In this document: positions 1 through 11,176 of the stretch, piece after piece
Layout of the letters: every line of letters begins with the position of its first letter
Numbering within the stretch: the first letter of the stretch is position 1
Source: Coriaria nepalensis
Lineage: Eukaryota > Streptophyta > Magnoliopsida > Cucurbitales > Coriariaceae
DNA: 64,000 bases
NCBI GenBank assembly: GCA_027186245.1
Contig: CP114482.1
Span: 25,067,209 to 25,131,208, forward strand
Direction of reading: 5' to 3'
Made by a program: the position numbers and the translations under genes
The notes under the pieces: generated by a model
Database searches by the model: none
Seen by the model: only the letters and a program-made list of their open reading frames with translations
Told to the model about the DNA's origin: nothing

Positions 1-142
1 TTTAGAATGATTTACTGACTAAAAGAGACGCAAAAATATGACTTGAACGCTAAAAAATGAATAGTTGCCATCAATAGATCAATTGCAAGTAATGCACGAA
101 AGTCGCGTTTTAAATGCAAAAAGAGAATTGGTTCGAAGTGCG
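1..142 (+). repeat. Satellite monomer A (142 bp), type copy
   Basis: Monomer A opens with tttagaatgatttactgac and ends with ggttcgaagtgc followed by c or g. It is recognised by gagacgcaaaaatatg, gttgccatcaatagatc, gtcgcgttttaaatgc and the A-rich stretch gcaaaaagag. It is clearly related to monomer C: both start with tttagaatgattta and share gactaaaagagac, caatagatcaa, gcaagtta and gcacgaaagtc. They differ in the last 40 bp, where A is about 6 bp longer. Variants of A recur through the window: tgaatagttg versus tgcatagttg versus ggcatagttg, gccatc versus gcgatc, and aaatgc versus aaattc. These variants help to define unit types. Confidence 0.93.
21..57 (+). other. Helically phased A-tracts in monomer A
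   Basis: In the reference unit, A-tracts lie at 21-24 (4 A), 32-36 (5 A) and 52-57 (6 A). Their centres are about 11.5 and 20.5 bp apart, close to one and two turns of B-DNA. A further tract lies at 118-122. Such phasing is known to cause intrinsic curvature and is common in satellites. The same tracts are present in nearly every A monomer of the window, so the array should contain a bend every 419 bp. Curvature is predicted from spacing and has not been calculated. Confidence 0.5.
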
Positions 143-283
143 TTCAAACAATTTAATGATTGAGAAGACTGAGTGATATGCTTTCTAATGCTAAAATAAT
201 GCATTGTTGTCTTCATTAGATTAATTGCAAGTTATGTAACAAAATAATGTTTGAAAGGCGAAAATAGAAATCGGTCGAATTAA
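143..283 (+). repeat. Satellite monomer B (141 bp), type copy
   Basis: Monomer B opens with ttcaaacaatttaatgattg and ends in cgaattaa or cgaactaa just before C. It is the most diverged of the three but still aligns with A and C through gctaaaataatgcattgttg, tcttcaatagatt and gcaagttatg. B exists in several linked variants. One has gattaattgcaagttatgtaac with aaatcggtcgaattaa. One has gactaattacaagttatgtaag with gatttcgttcgaactaa. One has gattaattgcaagttacgtaag with gaattcgttcgaattaa. One has gattaattacaagttatgtaag with gaattcgttcgaactaa. The variant of B largely predicts the variant of the C monomer that follows. Confidence 0.92.
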
Positions 284-419
284 TTTAGAATGATTTAATG
301 ACTAAAAGAGACTCAATGACATGACTTTAAGGCTAAACAAATGCATTGTTGCCTTCAATAGATCAACTGCAAGTTATGCACGAAAGTCATGTTTAAAGTC
401 CGAATTTCATTCGAAGTGA
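284..419 (+). repeat. Satellite monomer C (136 bp), type copy
   Basis: Monomer C opens like A (tttagaatgattta) and ends with ttcgttcgaagtga in most units. Two main versions are visible. C1 carries actaaaagagactcaatgac and aaggctaaacaaatgc. C2 carries actagaagagactcagtgac and aaggcgaaagaaatgc. The end of C is also variable: aaagtccgaatttcgttcg, aaaggccgaatttcgttcg, or aaatgccgaatttcatacg, the last being common after 56 kb. C is the shortest monomer. The similarity between the starts of A and C makes them the natural partners for out-of-register pairing, and one such product is seen at 28773-28915. Confidence 0.92.
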
Positions 420-686
420 TTTAGAATGATTTACTGACTAAAAGAGACGCAAAAATATGACTTGAACGCTAAAAAATGAATAGTTGCCATCAATAGATCA
501 ATTGCAAGTTATGCACGAAAGTCGCGTTTTAAATGCAACAAGAGAATTGGTTCGAAGTGCCTTCAAACAATTTATTGATTGAAAAGACTGAGTAATATGC
601 TTTTTAATGCTAAAATAATGCATTGTTGTCTTCAATAGATTAATTGCAAGTTACGTAAGAAAATAATGTTTGAAGGGCGACAATAG

Positions 687-700
687 AATTCGTTCGAATT
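687..700 (+). other. Dyad motif at the end of monomer B (aattcgttcgaatt), recurrent
   Basis: This 14-bp site has perfect 6-bp arms (aattcg and cgaatt) around a 2-bp centre. Related sites close the other monomers: ttcgttcgaa at 825-834 in C and ggttcgaa at 549-556 in A. The TTCGAA core therefore falls at 551, 693, 829 and then 970, that is every 136-142 bp. The site is usually kept when the flanks vary, although exceptions exist (ttcgttccaag in many C copies from about 40 to 55 kb; cggtcgaa or cggttgaa in some B copies). A DNA-binding protein site is an inference only. Confidence 0.6.
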
Positions 701-3700
701 AATTTAGAATGATTTAATGACTAAAAGAGACTCAATGACGTGACTTTAAGGCTCAACAAATGCATTGTTGCCTTCAATAGATCAACTGCAAGTTACGCAC
801 GAAAGTCATGTTTAAAGTCCGAATTTCGTTCGAAGTGATTTAGAATGATTTACTCAATAAAAGAGACGCAAAAATATGACTTGAACGCTAAAAAATGAAT
901 AGTTGCCATCAATAGATCAATTGCAAGTAATGCACGAAAGTCGCGTTTTAAATGCAAAAAGAGAATTGGTTCGAAGTGCCTTCAAACAATTTAATGATTG
1001 AGAAGACTGAGTGATATGCTTTCTAATCCTAAATTAATGCATTGTTGTCTTCAATAGATTAATTGCAAGTTTTGTCACAAAATAATGTTTGAAAGGCGAA
1101 AATAGAAATCGGTCGAATTAATTTAGAATGATTTAATGACTAAAAGAGACTCAATGACATGACTTTAAGGTTAAACAAATGCATTGTTGCCTTCAATAGA
1201 TCAACTGCAAGTTACGCACGAAAGTCATGTTTAAAGTCCGAATTTCGTTCGAAGTGATTTAGAATGATTTACTGACTAAAAGAGACGCAAAAATATGACT
1301 TGAACGCTAAAAAATGAATAGTTGCCATCAATAGATCAATTGCAAGTTATGCACGAAAGTCGCGTTTTAAATGCAAAAAGAGAATTGGTTCGAAGTGCGT
1401 TCAAACAATTTAATGATTGAGAACACTGAGTGATATGCTTTCTAATGCTAAAATAATGCATTGTTGTCTTCAATAGATTAATTGCAAGTTATGTAACAAA
1501 ATAATGTTTGAAAGGTGAAAATAGAAATCGGTCGAATTAATTTAGAATGATTTAATGACTAGAAGAGACTCGGTGACACGAATTTAAGGCGTAAGAAATG
1601 CATTGTTGCCTTCAATAGATCAACTGCAAGTTACGCACGAAAGTCATGTTTAAAGTCTGAATTTCGTACGAAGTGATTTAGAATGAGTTACTGACTAAAA
1701 GAGACGCAAAAATATGACTTGAACGCTAAAAAATGAATAGTTGCCAACAATAGATCAATTGCTAGTTATGCACAAAAGTCGCGTTTTAAATGCAAAAAGA
1801 GAATTGGTTCGAAGTGCCTTCAAACAATTTAATGATTGAGAAGACTGCGTAATATGCTTTCTAATGCTAAAATAATGCATTGTTGTCTTCAATAGACTAA
1901 TTACAAGTTATGTAAGAAAATAAATTTTGAAGGGCGAAAATAGATTTCGTTCGAACTAATTTAGAATGATTTATTGACTAGAAGAGACTTAGTGACATGA
2001 ATTTATGGCGAAAGAAATGCATTGTTGCCTTCAATAGATCAACTGCAAGTTACGCACGAAAGTCATGTTTAAAGTCCGAATTTCGTTCGAAGTGATTTAG
2101 AATGATTTACTGACTAAAAGAGACGCAAAAATATGACTTGAACGCTAAAAAATGAATAGTTGCCATCAATAGATCAATTGCAAGTTATGCACGAAAGTCG
2201 CGTTTTAAATGCAAAAAGAGAATTGGTTCGAAGTGCCTTCAAACAATTTAATGATTGAGAAGACTGAGTGATATGCTTTCTAATGCTAAAATAATGCATT
2301 GTTGTCTTCAATAGACTAATTACAAGTTATGTAACAAAATAAAATTTGAAGGGCGAAAATAGATTTCGTTCGAACTAATTTAGAATGATTTAATGACTAG
2401 AAGAGAGTCGGTGACATGCATTTAAGGCTAAACAAATGCATTGTTGCCTTCAATAGATCAACTGCAAGTTACGCACGAAAGTCATGTTTAAAGTCCGAAT
2501 TTCGTTCGAAGTGATTTAGAATGATTTACTGACTAAAAGAGACGCAAAAATATGACTTGAACGCTAAAAAATGAATAGTTGCCATCAATAGATCAATTGC
2601 AAGTTATGCACGAAAGTCGCGTTTTAAATGCAAAAAGAGAATTGGTTCGAAGTGCGTTCAAACAATTTAATGATTGAGAAGACTGAGTGATATGCTTTCT
2701 AATGCTAAAATAATGCATTGTTGTCTTCAATAGATTAATTGCAAGTTACGTAAGAAAATAATGTTTGAAGGGCGGCAATAGAATTCGTTCGAATTAATTT
2801 AGAATGATTTAATGACTAAAAGAGACTCAATGACGTGACTTTAAGGCTAAACAAATGCATTGTTGCCTTCAATAGATCAACTGCAAGTTACGCACGAAAG
2901 TCATGTTTAAAGTCCGAATTTCGTTCGAAGTGATTTAGAATGATTTACTGACTAAAAGAGACGCAAAAATATGACTTGAACGCTAAAAAATGAATAGTTG
3001 CCATCAATAGATCAATTGCAAGTTATGCACGAAAGTCGCGTTTTAAATGCAAAAAGAGAATTGGTTCGAAGTGCCTTCAAACAATTTAATGATTGAGAAG
3101 ACTGCGTAATATGCTTTCTAATGCTAAAATAATGCATTGTTGTCTTCAATAGACTAATTACAAGTTATGTAAGAAAATAAATTTTGAAGGGCGAAAATAG
3201 ATTTCGTTCGAACTAATTTAGAATGATTTATTGACTAGAAGAGACTTAGTGACATGAATTTATGGCGAAAGAAATGCATTGTTGCCTTCAATAGATCAAC
3301 TGCAAGTTACGCACGAAAGTCATGTTTAAAGTCCGAATTTCGTTCGAAGTGATTTAGAATGATTTACTGACTAAAAGAGACGCAAAAATATGACTTGAAC
3401 GCTAAAATATGAATAGTTGCCATCAATAGATCAATTGCAAGTTATGCACGAAAGTCGCGTTTTAAATGCAAAAAGAGAATTGGTTCGAAGTGCGTTCAAA
3501 CAATTTAATAATTGAGAAGACTGAGTGATATGCTTTCTAATGCTAAAATAATGCATTGTTGTCTTCAATAGATTAATTGCAAGTTATGTAACAAAATAAT
3601 GTTTGAAAGGCGAAAATAGTTTTCGTTCGAACTAATTTAGAATGATTTAATGACTACAAGAGACTCAATGACATGACTTTAAGGCTAAACAAATGCATTG

Positions 3701-4190
3701 TTGCCTTCAATAGATCAACTGCAAGTTACGCACGAAAGTCATGTTTAAAGTCCGAATTTCGTTCGAAGTGATTTAGAATGATTTACTGACTAAAAGAGAC
3801 GCAAAAATATGACTTGAACGCTAAAAAATGAATAGTTGCCATCAATAGATCAATTGCAAGTTATGCACGAAAGTCGCGTTTTAAATGCAAAAAGAGAATT
3901 GGTTCGAAGTGCCTTCAAACAATTTAATGATTGAGAAGACTGAGTAATATGCTTTCTAATGCTAAAATAATGCATTGTTGTCTTCAATAGACTAATTACA
4001 AGTTATGTAAGAAAATAAATTTTGAAGGGTGAAAATAGATTTCGTTTTAACTAATTTAGAATGGTTTACTGACTAGAAGAGACTCAGTGACATGAATTTA
4101 AGGCGTAAGAAATGCATTGTTGCCATCAATAGATCAACTGCAAGTTACGCGCGAAAGTCATGTTTAAAGTCCGAATTTCGTTTGAAGTGA

Positions 4191-7100
4191 TTTAGATTGA
4201 TTTACTGACTAAAAGAGACGCAAAAATATGACTTGAACGCTAAAAAAGGCATAGTTGCCATCAATAGATCAATTGCAAGTTATGCACGGAAGTCGCGTTT
4301 TAAATGCAAAAAGAGAATTGGTTCGAAGTGCCTTCAAAAAATTTAATGATTGAAACGACTGAGTGATATGCTTTTTAATGCTAAAATAATGCATTGTTGT
4401 CTTCAATAGATTAATTGCAAGTTACGTAAGAAAATAATGTTTGAAGGGCGACAATAGAATTCGTTCGAATTAATTTTGAATGATTTAATGACTAAAAGAG
4501 ACTCAATGACATGACTTTAAGGCTAAACAAATGCATTGTTGCCTTCAATAGATCAACTGCAAGTTACGCACGAAAGTCATGTTTAAAGTCCGAATTTCGT
4601 TCGAAGTGATTTAGAATGATTTACTGACTAAAAGAGACGCAAAAATATGACTTGAACGATAAAAAATGAATAGTTGCCATCAATAGATCAATTGCAAGTT
4701 ATGCACGAAAGTCGCGTTTTAAATGCAAAAAGAGAATTGGTTCGAAGTGCGTTCAAACAATTTAATGATTGAGAAGACTGCGTGATATGCTTTCTAATGC
4801 TAAAATAATGCATTGTTGTCTTCAATAGATTAATTGCAAGTTACGTAAGAAAATAATGTTTGAAGGGCGACAATAGAATTCGTTCGAATTAATTTAGAAT
4901 GATTTAATGACTAAAAGAGACTCAATGACGTGACTTTAAGGCTAAACAAATGCATTGTTGCCTTCAATAGATCAACTGCAAGTTACGCACGAAAGTCATG
5001 TTTAAAGTCCGAATTTCGTTCGAAGTGATTTAGAATGATTTACTGACTAAAAGAGACGCAAAAATATGACTTGAACGCTAAAAAATGAATAGTTGCCATC
5101 AATAGATCAATTGCAAGTTATGCACGAAAGTCGCGTTTTAAATGCAAAAAGAGAATTGGTTCGAAGTGCGTTCAAACAATTTAATAATTGAGAACACTGA
5201 GTGATATGCTTTCTAATGCTAAAATAATGCATTGTTGTCTTCAATAGATTAATTGCAAGTTATGTAACAAAATAATGTTTGAAAGGCGAAAATAGAAATC
5301 GGTCGAATTAATTTAGAATGATTTAATGACTAAAAGAGACTCAATGACATGACTTTAAGGCTAAACAAATGCATTGTTGCCTTCAGTAGATCAACTGCAA
5401 GTTACGCACAAAAGTCATGTTTAAAGTCTGAATTTCGTTCGAAGTGATTTAGAATGATTTACTGACTAAAAGAGACGCAAAAATATGACTTGAACGATAA
5501 AAAATGAATAGTTGCCATCAATAGATCAATTGCAAGTTATGCACGAAAGTCGCGTTTTAAATGCAAAAAGAGAATTGGTTCGAAGTGCCTTCAAAAAATT
5601 TAATGATTGAAACGACTGAGTGATATGCTTTTTAATGCTAAAATAATGCATTGTTGTCTTCAATAGATTAATTGCAAGTTACGTAAGAAAATAATGTTTG
5701 AAGGGCGACAATAGAATTCGTTCGAATTAATTTTGAATGATTTAATGACTAAAAGAGACTCAATGACATGACTTTAAGGCTAAACAAATGCATTGTTGCC
5801 TTCAGTAGATCAACTGCAAGTTACGCACGAAAGTCATGTTTAAAGTCCGAATTTCGTTCGAAGTGATTTAGAATGATTTACTGACTAAAAGAGACGCAAA
5901 AATATGACTTGAACGCTAAAAAATGAATAGTTGCCATAAATAGATCAATTGCAAGTTATGCACGGAAGTCGCGTTTTAAATGCAAAAAGAGAATAGGTTC
6001 GAAGTGCCTTCAAACAATTTAATGATTGAGAAGACTGAGTAATATGCTTTCTAATGCTAAAATAATGCATTGTTGTCTTCAATAGACTAATTACAAGTTA
6101 TGTAAGAAAATAAATTTTGAAGGGGGAAAATAGATTTCGTTTTAACTAATTTAGAATGATTTACTGACTAGAAGAGACTCAGTGACATGAATTTAAGGCG
6201 TAAGAAATGCATTGTTGCCTTCAATAGATCAACTGCAAGTTACGCGCGAAAGTCATGTTTAAAGTCCGAATTTCGTTTGAAGTGATTTAGATTGATTTAC
6301 TGACTAAAAGAGACGCAAAAATATGACTTGAACGCTAAAAAAGGCATAGTTGCCATCAATAGATCAATTGCAAGTTATGCACGGAAGTCGCGTTTTAAAT
6401 GCAAAAAGAGAATTGGTTCGAAGTGCCTTCAAAAAATTTAATGATTGAAACGACTGAGTGATAAGCTTTTTAATGCTAAAATAATGCATTGTTGTCTTCA
6501 ATAGATTAATTGCAAGTTACGTAAGAAAATAATGTTTGAAGGGCGACAATAGAATTCGTTCGAATTAATTTTGAATGATTTAATGACTAAAAGAGACTCA
6601 ATGACATGACTTTAAGGCTAAACAAATGCATTGTTGCCTTCAATAGATCAACTGCAAGTTACGCACGAAAGTCATGTTTAAAGTCCGAATTTCGTTCGAA
6701 GTGATTTAGAATGATTTACCGACTAAAAGAGACGCAAAAATATGACTTGAACGCTAAAAAATGAATAGTTGCCATAAATAGATCAATTGCAAGTTATGCA
6801 CGGAAGTCGCGTTTTAAATGCAAAAAGAGAATTGGTTCGAAGTGCCTTCAAACAATTTAATGATTGAGAAGACTGAGTGATATGCTTTCTAATGCTAAAA
6901 TAATGCATTGTTGTCTTCAATAGACTAATTACAAGTTATGTAAGAAAATAAATTTTGAAGGGCGAAAATGGATGTCGTTCGAACTAATTTAGAATGATTT
7001 ACTGACTAGAAGAGACTCAGTGACATGAATTTAAGGCGAAAGAAATGCATTCTTGCCTTCAATAGATCAACTGAAAGTTACGCACGAAAGTCATGTTTAA

Positions 7101-8798
7101 AGTCCGAATTTCGTTCGAAGTGATTTAGATTGATTTACTGACTAAAAGAGACGCAAAAATATGACTTGAACGCTAAAAAATGAATAGTTGCCATCAATAG
7201 ATCAATTGCAAGTTATGCACGAAAGTCGCGTTTTAAATGCAAAAAGAGAATTGGTTCGAAGTGCCTTCAAACAATTTAATGATTGAGAAGACTGAGTAAT
7301 ATGCTTTCTAATGCTAAAATAATGCATTGTTGTCTTCAATAGACTAATTACAAGTTATGTAAGAAAATAAATTTTGAAGGGCGAAAATAGATTTCGTTTT
7401 AACTAATTTAGAATGATTTACTGACTAGAAGAGACTCAGTGACATGAATTTAAGGCATAAGAAATGCATTGTTGCCTTCAATAGATCAACTGCAAGTTAC
7501 GCGCGAAAGTCATGTTTAAAGTCCGAATTTCGTTTGAAGTGATTTAGATTGATTTACTGACTAAAAGAGACGCAAAAATATGACTTGAACGCTAAAAAAG
7601 GCATTGTTGCCATCAATAGATCAATTGGAAGTTATGCACGGAAGTCGCGTTTTAAATGCAAAAAGAGAATTGGTTCGAAGTGCCTTCAAAAAATTTAATG
7701 ATTGAAACGACTGAGTGATATGCTTTTTAATGCTAAAATAATGCATTGTTGTCTTCAATAGATTAATTGCAAGTTACGTAAGAAAATAATGTTTGAAGGG
7801 CGACAATAGAATTCGTTCGAATTAATTTTGAATGATTTAATGACTAAAAGAGACTCAATGACATGACTTTAGGCTAAACAAATGCATTGTTGCCTTCAGT
7901 AGATCAACTGCAAGTTACGCACGAAAGTCATGTTTAAAGTCCGAATTTCGTTCGAAGTGATTTAGAATGATTTACTGACTAAAAGAGACGCAAAAATATG
8001 ACTTGAACGCTAAAAAATGAATAGTTGCCATAAATAGATCAATTGCAAGTTATGCACGGAAGTCGCGTTTTAAATGCAAAAAGAGAATTGGTTCGAAGTG
8101 CCTTCAAACAATTTAATGATTGAGAAGACTGAGTAATATGCTTTCTAATGCTAAAATAATGCATTGTTGTCTTCAATAGACGAATTACAAGTTATGTAAG
8201 AAAATAAATTTTGAAGGGCGAAAATAGATTTCGTTTTAACTAATTTAGAATGATTTACTGACTAGAAGAGACTCAGTGACATGAATTTAAGGCGTAAGAA
8301 ATGCATTGTTGCCTTCAATAGATCAACTGCAAGTTACGCGCGAAAGTCATGTTTAAAGTCCGAATTTCGTTTGAAGTGATTTAGATTGATTTACTGACTA
8401 AAAGAGACGCAAAAATATGACTTGAACGCTAAAAAAGGCATAGTTGCCATCAATAGATCAATTGCAAGTTATGCACGGAAGTCGCGTTTTAAATGCAAAA
8501 AGAGAATTGGTTCGAAGTGCCTTCAAAAAATTTAATGATTGAAACGACTGAGTGATATGCTTTTTAATGCTAAAATAATGCATTGTTGTCTTCAATAGAT
8601 TAATTGCAAGTTACGTAAGAAAATAATGTTTGAAGGGCGACAATAGAATTCGTTCGAATTAATTTAGAATGATTTAATGACTAAAAGAGACTCAATGACA
8701 TGACTTTAAGGCTAAACAAATGCATGGTTGCCTTCAATAGATCAACTGCAAGTTACGCACGAAAGTCATGTTTAAAGTCCGAATTTCGTTCGAAGTGA
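4191..8798 (+). repeat. Array segment 2: P and Q unit types, partly alternating as 838-bp dimers
   Basis: Two unit types recur here. Type P (4191, 6286, 7543, 8380; partly 5448) has tttagattgatttactgac, ggcatagttg, cttcaaaaaatttaatg, gaaacgactgag and a C1 end. Type Q (5867, 7961; partly 6705) has gccataaatagatc, cacggaagtcgcg, gatttcgttttaactaa or a close variant, and a C2 end with gcgcgaaagtc. P follows Q at 6286 and 8380. The intervals between P units are 2095, 1257 and 837 bp, multiples of 419 apart from a 1-bp deletion at about 7870 (gactttaggct). P and Q pairs therefore look like an emerging 838-bp second-order repeat. Confidence 0.8.
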
Positions 8799-11176
8799 TT
8801 TAGAATGATTTACTGACTAAAAGAGACGCAAAAATATGACTTGAACGATAAAAAATGAATAGTTGCCATCAATAGATCAATTGCAAGTTATGCACGAAAG
8901 TCGCGTTCTAAACGCAAAAAGAGAATTGGTTCGAAGTGCCTTCAAACAATTTAATGATTGAGAAGACTGAGTGATATGCTTTCTAATGCTAAAATAATGC
9001 ATTGTTGTCTTCAATAGACTAATTACAAGTTATGTAAGAAAATAAATTTTGAAGGGCGAAAATAGTTTTCGTTCGAACTAATTTAGAATGATTTACTGAC
9101 TAGAAGAGACTCAGTGACATGAATTTAAGGCGAAAGAAATGCATTATTGCCTTCAATAGATCAACTGCAAGTTACACACGAAAGTCATGTTTAAAGTCCG
9201 AATTTCGTTCGAAGGGATTTAGATTGATTTACTGACTAAAAGAGACGCAAAAATATGACTTGAACGCTAAAAAAGGCATAGTTGGCATCAATAGATCAAT
9301 TGCAAGTTATGCACGAAAGTCGCGTTTTAAATGCAAAAAGAGAATTGGTTCGAAGTGCCTTCAAACAATTTAACGATTGAAAAGACTGAGTCGTATGCTT
9401 TTTAATGCTAAAATAATGCATTGTTGTCTTCAATAGATTAATTACAAGTTATGTAAGAAAATAATATTTGAAGGGCGAAAATAGAATTCGTTCGAACTAA
9501 TTTAGAATGATTTAATGACTAGAAGAGACTCGGTGACATGAATTTAAGGCTAAACAAATGCATTGTTGCCTTCAATAGATCAACTGCAAGTTACGCACGA
9601 AAGTCATGTTTAAAGTCCGAATTTCGTTCGAAGTGATTTAGAATGATTTACTGACTAAAAGAGACGCAAAAATATGACTTGAACGCTAAAAAATGAATAG
9701 TTGCCATCAATAGATAAATTGCAAGTTATGCACGAAAGTCGCGTTTTAAATGCAAGAAGAGAATTGGTTCGAAGTGCGTTCAAACAATTTAATGATTGAG
9801 AAGACTGAGTGATATGCTTTCTAATGCTAAAATAATGCATTGTTGTCTTCAATAGATTAATTGCAAGTTACGTAAGAAAATAATGTTCGAAGGGCGACAA
9901 TAGAATTCGTTCGAATTAATTTGGAATGATTTAATGACTAAAAGAGACTCAATGACGTGACTTTAAGGCTAAACAAATGCATTGTTGCCTTCAATAGATC
10001 AACTGCAAGTTACGCACGAAAGTCATGTTTAAAGTCTGAATTTCGTTCGAAGTGATTTAGAATGATTTACTGACTAAAAGAGACGCAAAAATATGACTTG
10101 AACGCTAAAAAATGCATAGTTGCGATCAATAGATCAATTGCAAGTTATGCACGACAGTCGCGTTTTAAATGCAAAAAGAGAATTGGTTCGAAGTGCCTTC
10201 AAACAATTTAATGATTGAGAAGACTGAGTGATATGCTTTTTAATGCTAAAATAATGCATTGTTGTCTTCAATAGACTAATTACAAGTTATGTAACAAAAT
10301 AAAATTTGAAGGGCGAAAATAGATTTCGTTCGAACTAATTTAGAATGATTAAATGACTAGAAGAGACTCGGTGACATGCATTTAAGGCTAAACAAATGCA
10401 TTGTTGCCTTCAATAGATCAACTGCAAGTTACGCACGAAAGTCATGTTCAAAGTCCGAATTTCGTTCGAAGTGATTTAGAATGATTTACTGACTAAAAGA
10501 GACGCAAAAATATGACTTGAACGCTAAAAAATGAATAGTTGCCATCAATAGATAAATTGCAAGTTATGCACGAAAGTCACGTTTTAAATGCAAAAAGAGA
10601 ATTGGTTCGAAGTGCGTTCAAACAATTTAATGATTGAGAAGACTGAGTGATATGCTTTCTAATGCTAAAATAATGCATTGTTGTCTTCAATAGATTAATT
10701 GCAAGTTACGTAAGAAAATAATGTTTGAAGGGCGACAATAGAATTCGTTCGAATTAATTTAGAATGATTTAATGACTAAAAGAGACTCAATGACGTGACT
10801 TTAAGGCTAAACAAATGCATTGTTGCCTTCAATAGATCAACTGCAAGTTACGCACGAAAGTCATGTTTAAAGTCCGAATTTCGTTCGAAGTGATTTAGAA
10901 TGATTTACTGACTAAAAGAGACGTAAAAATATGACTTGAACGCTAAAAAATGAATAGTTGCCATCAATAGATCAATTGCAAGTTATGCACGAAAGTCGCG
11001 TTTTAAATGCAAAAAGAGAATTGGTTCGAAGTGCGTTCAAACAATTTAATAATTGAGAAGACTGAGTGATATGCTTTCTAATGCTAAAATAATGCATTGT
11101 TGTCTTCAATAGATTAATTGCAAGTTATGTAACAAAATAATGTTTGAAAGGCGAAAATAGTTTTCGTTCGAACTAA
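8799..11176 (+). repeat. Array segment 3: mixed 419-bp units before the 2,513-bp block
   Basis: Units start at 8799, 9218, 9637, 10056, 10475 and 10894, all 419 bp; the C monomer of the last belongs to the next feature. Units at 9637 and 10475 share the rare agataaattgc in A and the tgacgtgact form of C1, 838 bp apart. The C monomer after 9501 joins C2-like bases (actagaagagactcggtgac) to a C1-like aaggctaaacaaatgc, so it is a recombinant of the two C types. Nothing other than satellite is present. Confidence 0.88.

Larger units (their letters stand above)
1..419 (+). repeat. Reference 419-bp higher-order unit (A+B+C)
   Basis: This is the first complete trimer and is used here to define phase. 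It contains monomer A (1-142), B (143-283) and C (284-419). A hand count gives 78 G and 54 C (31.5% G+C) and 13 CpG dinucleotides against about 10 expected, so CpG is not depleted. The next unit starts at base 420 with the same motif. The choice of first base is arbitrary because the array is circularly permutable; I chose the point where A and C begin with the same motif. It differs from later units by scattered substitutions, for example cttcattag in B where most units have cttcaatag, and ttcattcg in C where most have ttcgttcg. Confidence 0.95.
1..4190 (+). repeat. Array segment 1: ten 419-bp units of mixed type
   Basis: There are ten exact 419-bp units starting at 1, 420, 839, 1258, 1677, 2096, 2515, 2934, 3353 and 3772. 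Most A monomers carry the tgaatagttg variant. C monomers switch between C1 (for example 284, 703, 1122, 2798) and C2 (1960, 3217, 4055). At 2379 there is a mixed version with gagagtcggtgacatgc followed by aaggctaaac. Units starting at 1677 and 2934 share rare B and C variants (gactgcgtaatatg, ttattgactag, gaatttatggcg) exactly 1,257 bp apart, which indicates a three-unit duplication step. No gene or unique sequence is seen. Confidence 0.9.

Noticed and set aside
549..556. Pol III B-box or tRNA T-loop (ggttcgaa in monomer A)
   Set aside because: The match to GGTTCGANNCC fails at the final CC (gtg follows), no A box lies at a suitable distance, and no cloverleaf can be drawn. A tRNA-derived origin cannot be supported.
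687..700. Transcription terminator hairpin at the B-end dyad
   Set aside because: The arms are only 6 bp and AT-rich with a 2-bp centre, which is too tight and weak for a hairpin terminator, and there is no gene to terminate.
9655..9852. Open frame of 65 codons on the minus strand
   Set aside because: It is a read-through of A and B monomers on the reverse strand. A very similar frame appears at 56452-56649 only because the DNA repeats. Most units interrupt it with stops.
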